This document shows positions 1 through 9,564 of a stretch of 23,467 bases of DNA, piece after piece. Source of the DNA: Plantago elongata. Taxonomy: Eukaryota; Streptophyta; Magnoliopsida; Lamiales; Plantaginaceae. Position numbers and translations under genes: made by a program. The notes beneath the pieces were generated by a model that was not told the origin of the DNA, ran no database searches, and saw nothing but the letters and a program-made list of their open reading frames with translations. Positions within the stretch are counted from its first letter, which is position 1; each line of letters opens with the position of its first letter. The stretch spans positions 1-23,467 of the forward strand of contig JAYMSP010002578.1 in assembly GCA_036897095.1 (NCBI GenBank), in the 5' to 3' direction.

Positions 1-2350
1 GTGTCCAGATAAATGGAAGCTCCATCCTCCAACAATGAGATTGATTGTTACAGGCTATCTATCCATTCAATACATGTGTGTGCAGATCCATGGATCCATG
101 CTCCATCTCCATCAAGAAAGAAGATTTAAAATATAATAATTATTTTTATAATTCTAATATATTGAAATTTAATTTAAAAACAAATTATAATTTTTCAGAT
201 TTTTTTGTTAATTGAAAATTAATTTTCCGAAATACAAGCCGGATCAAACAGGAAGCCAACACGTGTCCATTTGATTTTGATTTTTTTTTTAATTTCAGTT
301 ATACAAAAATACGGTTCGTATACGAAATTTAGCGGTAAAATTATAATTCCGGCAAACATAGATCGGTAAATTGATCGGAGTATTAAAATTCCGTGATTGT
401 TGAACTAGTGTACTGAAATTGATCATTGTTGAAGTAGTGTATCAAAAGTGGCACTGTCTCACTATGTTGTAAAAAAAAATTCTCTCCAATCTCCCACTTC
501 CCTGCATTATCCGTTTGCAAATCATGGAACTCCATCATCTATTCCGTTCCCTTTTGATCCCGAGTATCAAACTCCAACACATTACCATGGTTATTCATCT
601 GTCCTCACAGGCAAAAACACACTTACTCAATCAAGAATCTGGCATTCGCCTTCATCCCCGAATTTCATAAATAGGTCCGATGTCGTCTATTCGAGTACTT
701 TTTCACTGCTTCACATGGATTCAAGTTCTTCAACACCATCAGCCGCGATAAATTCCTTTTTAAATCCGATTTTTCATAAATCTGGCATGAAACAGGTCCT
801 CTGATATCAATCTCCTTCTGTGAACACCTGATTGGTGATGAAGATTCAAAATTAGTTATTCTCGGGGGCTGATGAAGATGTCTTTTTGGCAATATGAAAA
901 GGAGCAATTGTGATGCTTGGCATCAATTATAAGTAACGTTGTATTTGGATTTTTGTAGAATAAAAGAGAAGAGAAAAATATATAGTTGTATAATGAAATT
1001 GATTATATGAATCAATTTGTTGATGCTTGTAATGGTATCTTTTAACAAATACTATAATAAGATGTGAACAATTATGAAAGGGTAGATAAATAGATACTAC
1101 ATTGTAGGAAATAAAGTATGTATAACTAATAAATAGTAAAAAGTTGGAGGTGGTATCAATATGTAATTCACCCTTAATATGATTACTAACCATATATGGT
1201 GTTTATATAGACAGTTTGCTTCGAAAAGTCAATATAACGACTTAACTATTAACAGATTAAGATTTGTTTATAATTTAATTACAAAAATAAAGAAAATTGA
1301 AAGGTTGAATAATATTAAAATTACAAAATACTAATAAAGAAATAATAAAAATGGATAGTGGGCAGATAGAGTGAAAAAATAAATTTATTTAAATGAATTA
1401 CTACTTTTTTCTTAAAGTTATAAGTACGAGTATTTTTGTTTGGTTGTTAATAAAGAGTGGTATATTGAGAGATGGCCGAATGGTAAAGGAGCATGAGGTA
1501 CAGTAAAAATTTCATACAGTCATATCATTGGGACCGGGAAAAAGAATTCATATAGAGTTTATTTTTAAGTAGAGGTTTATACTAAAAAAATATTTTTCAT
1601 AATAAAATAATATATATAAATTAAATATCATATTTATTGAATAAAATTACTAAATAGTAACTTGACAAGCTAGAGATGTATTTTATCCAACAAAAAGGTT
1701 CATATATAGATGAACTACTGCTTACACAGACTCTAAAAGTTAAACTTTCCACTTAATAATCAAATTATTATTACAAATAAATTTAGATAAGTATTTAACA
1801 TCTTAAATTTTATAATGAAAAATTATATATATAGATAAATATTATTGAATATTATGTCATTTATTACTATAGGGAGGTATAATTACTATAAAGCGGACCG
1901 GATGATTAATGAAATATAACAATGTAGAGTTTATTCTTATTTATAACTGATCTCAAATTGAGATCGAAATTTTTAATAATTATAAAAAATTTATTTCTTT
2001 ATATAGAGTATTCTTTTATGGAATTTTTATTGTACGGACAAAATGCGAGCAATTGAGTGTAATTCTCCGAAATTCAAATGGATTGGAGTATTGTGTTCCT
2101 TGGAATGGTATATTGAATCTTGAAAAGGGAAAATAAATGTAATGTATGGTATAGAGTTTAATCGATAAAAATAAAAAGAAGAGATGTTTTGAGTGAGACG
2201 ATAAAGTTAATAAATGTGGAATTTAAGACGAGACGTAAGAACGGTAAGAAGTATGTTTAGGAATTAGGATGTATTTTCTTCATCATCAAACTTTTTATTC
2301 AATTGGACCGAGTTATTCATTTCCCAATACTGCAGATAATTGCCAATAAT
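1..2350. other. AT-rich intergenic region without a supported gene
   Basis: This stretch is AT-rich with short open frames that resemble no family I recognise. The longest, 448-804 on the plus strand, starts with GTG, has low-complexity Ser/Pro/His composition and no domain. A 13-base run at 1469-1481 followed by a D-arm-like stretch resembles the 5' part of organellar serine tRNA genes, but the rest of the tRNA is missing. I see no transposon ends I can pair. Confidence 0.6.
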
Positions 2351-2368
2351 TATACATGGCCCGTAAAA

Positions 2369-2375
2369 GGGCCCA
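2369..2375. promoter_or_regulatory. Site II (TGGGCC-type) promoter element of the Alba gene
   Basis: GGGCCCA lies about 235 bases upstream of the Alba start codon, just after another TGGCCC-like motif. Site II elements of the TGGGCC/T type bind TCP factors and are common in plant genes for translation and growth, often together with telo-boxes, which are also present here. That the element is active is inference. Confidence 0.5.
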
Positions 2376-2551
2376 AAAAGGAAACCCAATTAAGTCGGGT
2401 AACTTTTGAACCATAAATTAACCCCTCAAGCTTCTCCACAAAATCTTCTAATTTCAAGGTTTTTCCTTGTTTCTTTTCACACTCGCAACAAACAACTCTC
2501 TGCTTTTCCGGTTCATAAATTACACACTACACCTCCTTTCTTCCTTCTCTC

Positions 2552-2568
2552 TAGGGTTTTTAGGGTTT
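2552..2568 (+). promoter_or_regulatory. Two telo-box motifs in the Alba 5' leader
   Basis: TAGGGTTT occurs twice (2552-2559 and 2561-2568) inside a CT-rich leader, 40-56 bases before the ATG at 2608. Telo-boxes are known in promoters and leaders of plant genes for ribosomal proteins and other growth-linked products. The spacing to the site II element fits the usual combined arrangement. Confidence 0.6.
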
Positions 2569-2607
2569 CTCTCTCATCGGAGCTGAGCTCAATCACTCAC
2601 TTCCAAA

Positions 2608-5274
2608 ATGGATAGATATCAGAAGGTCGAGAAGCCCAAGCCTGAATTACCCGTCAACGAGAATGAGATCCGTATCACCTCGCAAGGTTTGGTCCGTAAT
2701 TATATCAGCTATGCCACCACTCTTCTTCAGGTACTCTTATTCCTTCCAATTGCCTTTTTTCCTTATTGTTACTGTGTTTTTGCCTCTCAAAATGCTCTTT
2801 CGTGGTTCCTTCTAGAATGTTCTTATGGTCTGGTGATTCTAATGTGTCTGCTTACAATTAATTGTTGGATGATTGATTGATTTATGGTATCGTTTACTGA
2901 TTTATACTAATTGATGCAAGTTTTCTGATTACAATCAACTGATTAACTACGAGCTGTGGATAAAGTTTAGGATCAATTATGTTGGATAACTGTGCACTGG
3001 CAATGATTTAGGCGACGGTCCAGTTAATGACATCGTCGGACTTGTTTCATTTTGTGTGTTCTTGTTTGTTTGTGTTACGATGTGAATGTTAATTTAAATG
3101 CTATTGTTTTCTATAGGAGAGGCGAGTGAAGGAAATTGTTCTGAAAGCAATGGGGCAGGCGATAAGCAAGACAGTAGCTATTGCGGAAATTATAAAGGTT
3201 TGTTTGCAGGTTTTATTGTTACATTAGCTTCTGTTTACTCAATTTAGCATAGGTAATAGAGTGAATGACTGAGTTTTACCTTTTATGTAGAGAAGGATTC
3301 CCCACTTGCATCAGGACACAGCGATCAGCTCAATCAGTATAACTGATACCTTTGAGCCCATTGAGGAAGGCCTTCAGACGTGAGTTCTGTCTCGATCATA
3401 GTACTATTGTAGCATCTTAATTGTAACTGTTATAGTAGTGTGACATTAATTCTAGGCCTTTAGATTTCTGATATTGAATTTGATGTTCGTTACAGTGTGG
3501 AACAGACTCGTCATGTCTCGATGATATCAATCACGTTGTCTACCATAGAGCTTAACAAGGATTCTCCAGGGTAACATTTTTGCATACTTGAACTGTTAAT
3601 GGTCTAGTAGAGGAGGGTATGGTAGTATCACTGGGTGAAAGCATAACATTGTTCTGTCAGTTTAGTCATTGGGGCAGCTGGCCTGTTCTGTGTAGGTGGA
3701 AAACAAGTTTGTTGTCTTCTAACCTGTTGTATGTTTATACCCATTTTAGATACCAGGCTCCATCAAATTCGGATCAAAATAAACAGCAGTACAATTATCA
3801 GTCGCAACAGCAACCTCCTAGACAAGCACGTCAAGTGTACAACTCTGGAAATGGAGGTAACATAATGAAAATGGATGTGATTGTTTTATTTATTTATTTA
3901 TTTTTTGCGGATTCCATCGATTAGAAACTACTTTGGACTTTCAGATAATTATGTACGGGGAAGAGGCCGTGGCAGGGGCAGAGGGCGTGGTTGGAACAGA
4001 GGTGGTTATGCAGACAACAGGGGTGGAGGATATGATAATAGAGGAGTTGGATATGATGAAAACAGAGGGAGTTCTTATGATAAACGGGGAAGTGGTTATG
4101 ACAATTGGGGAGGTGGTTATGATAACCGAGGAGGTGGTTATGACAACCAAGGAGGTGGCTTTGACAACCGAGGCGGTGGCTATGACAACCGAGTTGGTGG
4201 CTATGACAACCGAGGTGGTGGCTATGAAAACAGACGTGGTGGCTATGAAAACAGACGAGGTGGTTATGAGAACAGGCGAGGGGGCTATGAGAACCGCGGA
4301 GGTGGCTATAGTAACAGAGGACGTGGATATAACAACAGAGGAGGTAGATATGAGAACAGAGGTGGCTATGACAACAGGGGAGGTGGGTATGCGGGTAACA
4401 GGGATGGTGAATATGGGAATGAGAACTACCAAGGTACATTATCCAAACTTCAATTACTATCAGCTAAATGTTCATGCATCTAGTATGTGTTTATGCCTGT
4501 ATTCGTTCTAATTATGCTTTTCTATTTTACAGACAATGGAGGCCATTCCAACTACAGCCGAGGTGGTGGACGTGGTGGTTATGGATATCGTGGTTAGTCT
4601 GCTGTTAATTCACTTCCAATAATTGCTTAGTTTCTCATTAAAATGTGTTTTCTCCTTCGTATAAATTATGTAAACCTTCCTATTGGCAATGAGTTATAAA
4701 TTTGTGATATATTTAACTGTCAACCTAACTGCATGTCTAGTCTAATTGATAAGCTAGTGTATCCATGTTAACAACACTTTTCTAGTTTTCTATTTTATTT
4801 TTGTTGGCTCCTGTTGTGACCAAGATTGTGAATATATTGCCCATCCATGCCAAAAATCACATGCAGAATGCGGATTAATGACAGTTAGAATTCTGCAACA
4901 ACATTTGGTGAATTATGCACCTACACCTGCATGTGATCCCACATTGTGTGATCTAGGCTGTAATGCAATTTATTATAAAATGCTGATCTGATAAATTCAC
5001 TTCTTCTAACCAAATGTCTAACCAAATGAAGCATATAGAGACAGTTGGGTAGTACTCAGTCATAATTAATATGAAAGTTATATTTTGGTGATATCATAAC
5101 CAAAGTAAGTCAAAAGTATCTTCATGATGGACATTGTGCAATATCTTTGTAGGTACTGGATATGGGAGAGGGAGAGGTGGCAGTGGTGGCAGAGGAGGCT
5201 ATGGAGGGGGCAGGGGTCGTGAAAGAATGGGTGGTCGGCCAAGGGGTGGCGGCAACCAAACGGAAGCAGAGTAG
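2608..5274 (+). CDS. Alba-domain RNA/DNA-binding protein with RGG/GGYDNR repeat tail (ALBA4/5/6 type)
   Basis: Eight exons give 381 residues: 2608-2730, 3117-3197, 3291-3379, 3496-3570, 3750-3856, 3945-4433, 4533-4592, 5153-5274. All introns are GT-AG and the phases are consistent to a TAG stop. The start ATG opens MDRYQKVEKPKPELPVNENE, as in plant Alba proteins. Residues about 18-122 form the Alba domain (seen: NEIRITSQG, AISKTVAIAEIIKRRIPHLHQ, TRHVSMISITLS). A Gln/Asn/Tyr-rich linker follows, then an RGRGRG run and about 19 GGGY(D/E)NR-like units, ending in another RGG block. The family binds RNA, and DNA including R-loops, and is found in cytoplasm, RNA granules and nucleus; the long form with an RGG tail corresponds to Arabidopsis ALBA4-6. 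Retention of intron 7 would give a stop directly after GYRG. The family call is secure; which paralogue is not. Confidence 0.93.
4001..4400 (+). repeat. Coding 21-bp minisatellite (GGGY[DE]NR units) in Alba exon 6
   Basis: The exon consists of about 19 degenerate 21-bp units of the form ggaggtggctatgacaaccg, translated as GGGYDNR with variants GGGYENR, RGGYENR and GGGFDNR. Three neighbouring RGGYENR units (about 4225-4290) are nearly identical, which suggests recent unit expansion. The repeat also keeps other frames open on both strands; those are by-products. It encodes a low-complexity Arg/Gly/Tyr tail of the kind that binds RNA and can drive condensate formation. Confidence 0.9.
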
Positions 5275-6074
5275 TTGGAAGTTGGTTCAGTTTGCTCTTG
5301 ATAAAATGGCAGCGTTGGCTTCATTTGTTAATATAAATGTTTTGCATATGCACCGGACTGCATTTCAAAGTTTGTTTGCTATTCAACCAAAAAAATGTGG
5401 CTTATATATCGCGGTTGTTTGCACCTGCTGATAGTTTTTGTTTATGCCAAGTACACAAACTTTGTTTCTGATATTTATTCTAAATGAAGCCAAGAGCAAG
5501 CAACCAATTTCTGATTGGTGGAGTGTCACTCTTTTTAACGTTTGTTTTGTCTTGCTGCAACATTATACTCGTGCATGCATTCCAGTTACATACAGCATAC
5601 TTTCTAGTTTTGGCGTAAATTGTTACTGTATAGTCTGCTAAGTTTTAAGTTGGAATACAGGGGTATACTGACCAAATAAATTCTACTTTTGCCTCACCAC
5701 TTTTGTAGATGTGTGTAGTGTGCTCCTCCATCTATTAGCCGAATCTGTGTTGCTTTATTGGAACAAACCACTTGTAAAAATAAGTGAAATCAGTTTTTTT
5801 TTTTTAATTGATGTAATTTTACCTTTTCTTTTAGGATTTGTTTCATCAGACATGTTTACTTGTGCTTCTGCTGCTTCCCTAATTCAGTGTTTGATAGCAT
5901 GCTGGAGTTAGATTAATAGATTGTCTCTTGCTGTTTTAATGGATTGCATAACTTGCATTGTGACCCAGGAAACATCTATGGCTCAACATAAAAATCAATA
6001 TGAATTGCTACATTGTGGTACACTCCTGTTCCGCATAATTGTATATATTACTAAAAAGTTAAGCTATGTGGTAC
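5275..6074. other. Alba 3' flank and intergenic DNA
   Basis: The first few hundred bases after the stop are T-rich and contain an AATAAA-like stretch near 5675 that could end the transcript. The short open frames here match nothing I know. No other feature is visible. Confidence 0.45.
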
Positions 6075-6075
6075 C

Positions 6076-6240
6076 TAGGGGTGTGCATCAGTGCATGGAT
6101 CAGATCGGAACGGAACCAATCCAAAATTGGATTTCTGATTGATCTGGCCGGAATAAATTCTGCTCAATCTGAATTTTCGGATCAATTAAAACCTGATTGG
6201 AATTTTCTGATTCACACTAAATAAGTTTCACCAAACAACA
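6076..6240 (+). mobile_element. Relic with hAT-like terminus (TAGGGGTGTGCATC)
   Basis: TAGGGGTGTGCATC at 6076-6089 is followed by alternating direct and inverted copies of a GATC/GGAAC/ATTGGATTT theme. Plant non-autonomous hAT-type elements often start with TAGGGGTGT-like ends and continue in this style. I could not find a matching inverted end or a flanking 8-bp duplication, so it is at best one end of a decayed element. Confidence 0.35.
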
Positions 6241-7548
6241 AACAGGAATGAATAATTACTACATTGTCCCCCCATACTCAGCTGTATTCATCTTCTATTG
6301 TAAGTGTGAAAGTAGATAATTTCAATTTTCAATCTATCAGATCAAAATATAAAGGTAGATAATTAAAAGTGATACATTGACAATAGATTTTCGAGGTTTT
6401 TATAAACTATATCAAAGTGGTTAGCTTGTGTATGTTGTTTGTATGGTAGAAAGTCGTCCAGGTTCATTAGTTTCTTGGTTGTGAATTGCAACAAGGCCAA
6501 CATTAGAAAGACTGTTATGACATGCGGAAGCGGATAAGAATGTAAGGAGAAGAAGATCAATGTTTATAATATCAATTTTGTATATATAGTTGTTCCGAGT
6601 CCAGGTTCAGTTCAAAGGTATTGATTGTGTGTTTTATTACTTCATCCCACATGTTTCATGTTCGTAAGACGTTTCAACTCCAATTAATAGATTGGGTTTG
6701 AGTTAGTCTTTAATTGTTAAAAAAGAATAATTTATCCCACCTGAAGAAAATTTATATAATAAAGTTAATGTGTAATTTTGTCCAAAATAGTAAAATAAAT
6801 AAAATTAATGAGATAATTAATATCTAATTAATACTATGTAATTAAGGGAATGAGTACATAAATACACAACTTTTTCTTTTTTGTTTTTCTAAGGAATATC
6901 AGTTCTAAATATTTAATCTTGCCTATTCTCTGTTGGTTTATCTCACTCAAAATACAAACATAATCATCGAAATTTTACCTAAGCCGTTTGTAGGAAAGGA
7001 CTTCAGATTTTGCTATCTTCATTTAAAAACCATTACTATCACTTCAGTTTCGTTTACAATTACTTAGTTGTGTTTTATATTACAAATCCATTTAGATCAT
7101 TAATGAAATTAGCTAAAAAGATAGTTGGTAGCTGAAAACTTAGTTGGTAGTCGATTAAATAGTTTATTTTTTTAACAAACTAACTTGATTAGTTTCTCAA
7201 ACCAGCTAGCTTTTGATCTAATTTGTTTGAAAAACTGTGCGTTTACGTAACAATCTTTTTATTAAAAAAGACTTATGAAACTGAAAAGTTAATGGTAAAC
7301 GGAACCTTAATTTAAATCAAATTAGTTCAATTCATACCAAAATATAGTTCAAACGAATTTAATATAATATTACTTACTAATGACAAGTGTTTAGTTATAA
7401 ATTCTAACCAAAACCATTTGGAACTAAATATTATAAAAAAAAACAGATTCGATCTGCGTTAATACGATATTTTAACTCAGTAAGTTTTGTGTTAATATAA
7501 TGATGTAACTCAACAAGTCATGTCTTAATACGGTGTTATTTAACGCAT
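6241..7548. other. AT-rich intergenic DNA
   Basis: Low-GC sequence with many A/T runs and no open frame of interest. I see no gene, RNA or paired transposon end in it. Confidence 0.5.
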
Positions 7549-8217
7549 GGAAAAGGTATTTTTAGTCCCAAAGTTTATGGGGTATGGCACGTGCAATTCA
7601 ACGTTTGTTCTCGCCAGCAAATTTAGTCCTCTATTTCATGATATCCGGCAACTTTAGTCTTTTGATCGAAAAACCGACCATTGACCATGTTGACTGCTGA
7701 ATCTCTCAGTCAATTTGGACTTCCCTCTAACTGCCACCTAATACTAGAAAAAAATAAAAATTAAAAATCTGATTCTAATTCAAAAATCAAAGTAGAAAAC
7801 AAAACTCAATTAGAATTACACTAAAAAAAAATGAGAAAACAGTCAATAAAAATAATTTTTTTCAATTTTAACGGGATATAATTGACTGTTTTCTCATTTT
7901 TTTATTGCAATACTAATTGAGCTTTGTTTTATTATTTACTCTCTATTTTATTTTTTTTAACTAAAATAAGATTTTTTATTTTTATTTTTTCCTAATATTA
8001 GGTGGCATCTCGATGGAAGTTCAAATTGAGAGAGAGAGAGAGTGTGTTTGACCATGTTGACACATCAGCAGTTAACAAAGTCAATAGTCTATTTTCCGAC
8101 CAAAAGATTAAAATTGTCGGAAATTATGAAATAGAGGACTAAATTTGCCAGCGAGAGCAAAGGGTGTATTGCACGTGCCAGACCCTTCAAACTTTGGGAT
8201 CCAAAATAACTTTCTCC
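7549..8217. mobile_element. Foldback (long terminal inverted repeat) element, non-autonomous
   Basis: The left arm from 7549 (GGAAAAGGTATTTTTAGTCC) is the diverged reverse complement of the right arm ending near 8217. Match points run through the whole arms: GGCACGTGCAAT at 7586-7597 and its complement at 8168-8179, AAATTTAGTCCTCTATTTCAT, GACCATGTTGAC, GCCACCTAATA, and the perfect pair 7831-7847/7881-7897. The loop is only about 33 bases (7848-7880). There is no open frame, so the element is non-autonomous. Long-armed elements of this kind are usually Mutator-like or foldback MITEs, but I found no clear target-site duplication, so the superfamily is open. The right arm has gained a (GA)n run at about 8028-8042. 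Confidence 0.85.
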
Positions 8218-8375
8218 CCAAGATTTGTAGTTGTAATAAAATTCGATGAGGGTTCCTCGCGTAACGAATTATGATACAGAATGGTGAAATTGTTGAACCA
8301 CGTATAACTATGTGAGTATGTATGTAGGGATGTAAAATTTAGGGGATGTATAATTAATGTAATAATAGAAGTAGA

Positions 8376-8376
<1 letters not shown>

Positions 8377-8438
<62 letters not shown>
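8377..8438. repeat. (TTA)n microsatellite, about 20 units
   Basis: A pure TTA/ATT trinucleotide tract of about 62 bases lies some 300 bases upstream of the TPR gene start. Such tracts are highly length-variable. Confidence 0.97.
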
Positions 8439-8520
8439 GTTTATTGTTAATTGTTAATAGACTGCAGAGTCGAGGGACATGGGTATTTAAGGGTGTGATA
8501 CATGTACAAGGACACATTGT

Positions 8521-8533
8521 CGTCTAGGTTCAT
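8521..8533 (-). promoter_or_regulatory. UPE-box half-site (EIN3-like/SLIM1-type site) upstream of the TPR gene
   Basis: On the minus strand this reads ATGAACCTAGACG. It includes the core ATGAACCT bound by EIN3-like factors (TEIL site) and matches the last 12 bases of the UPE-box consensus known from sulfur-starvation-induced plant genes. The other half of the 20-base consensus is not conserved. It lies about 210 bases before the start codon and about 50 before the TATA-like box. Function is inferred. Confidence 0.5.
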
Positions 8534-8582
8534 CTTCTTTGATGATGACTATTATTTGTTTAGTTGCGTGGTCGTACACACA

Positions 8583-8590
8583 TATATAAT
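8583..8590 (+). promoter_or_regulatory. Probable TATA box of the TPR gene
   Basis: TATATAAT sits 151 bases upstream of the ATG at 8741 and would give a leader of roughly 120 bases. A second TATTTAAG-like motif near 8485 is an alternative. Confidence 0.4.
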
Positions 8591-8740
8591 GGGGAGGGAT
8601 GCCTGTATACATCTCAATCTCGATTCTCTACTCTTACAACCAGAAAAACAAGAAAGATTCTTGGCAGGGAAGATAATAAGTAATTTCTCCATTAGGAAAG
8701 TTGAGTTTTGAGGTCCTTGAAGTAGTAGAGAAGATCGAAA

Positions 8741-9485
8741 ATGGAAAGCAGTGGATGGATGATCAAGAACAGCAGCAGCAGCAGCAGTTATGGTTCATCA
8801 GCAGCACCAATGAGTCCAGAGGAGCCATTTCATGTTATTCACAAAGTTCCTCCTGGTGATGGACCTTATGTCCGAGCCAAACATGCTCAGGTAATTAATT
8901 AATTAATTAATCACCTTTATTCATTCATTTTAATCTACTCTCTCCTCTCAAACCTTACTTTCTATTTATTCATCTTAATTATTATTCAAATCTTATGAAA
9001 TATAATTTATCTGAAAATCTATTTATATTTTTAAAAATATTATCGATATTATCTAAAAATGTATATATATGCATGTTGTGGGTTGTTATTTCATCTATTC
9101 TATTTCTATCTTCTTGTTAGATGTCATGACATTCAGTGCTATATCATTTCGTCTCCAATTGGTGCAATTATATGGTCTGAAAAAAGGCCATCTCACGATT
9201 CACGACTACTAAATTAATTAATTCCATCTAATATATGATAATGCTACATCCTCCACAAACATATGAGCAATTTACGCGGTGAGAATCACATTTCATTTAA
9301 TTAAAAAGTTCAAAATTATAACAAGTTAACTTGTAATTTCATTTCAATCTCTTTAAAAGGACTAACTAACGAGTAATTAATATGAACCAAAATATTACAG
9401 TGAAATTCGATCCTATTTTAAGTTCTTATCAAACCAATCATACACTAATTATATCTCCATACTCCATACTATCAGTTCCTGAAGT

Positions 9486-9564
<79 letters not shown>

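Noticed and set aside
448..804. 118-residue open frame upstream of the Alba gene
   Set aside because: It has a non-ATG start, low-complexity composition, no domain, no promoter signal and no splice-linked extension.
1466..1498. Similarity to the 5' part of a serine tRNA gene (GAGAGATGGCCGAATGGTAA)
   Set aside because: Only the acceptor/D-arm part is present; there is no anticodon arm, T-arm or complementary 3' acceptor downstream. It could be an organellar DNA fragment but is too short to call.
3921..4439. Two long antisense open frames (172 and 163 residues) across Alba exon 6
   Set aside because: They are the reverse reading of the 21-bp minisatellite, which keeps several frames open; the His/Cys- and Ile/Thr/Ser/Val-rich products are periodic artefacts.
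8320..8350. Ac-like end TAGGGATGTAAAATTTAGG
   Set aside because: Short resemblance only, with no inverted partner and no duplication.
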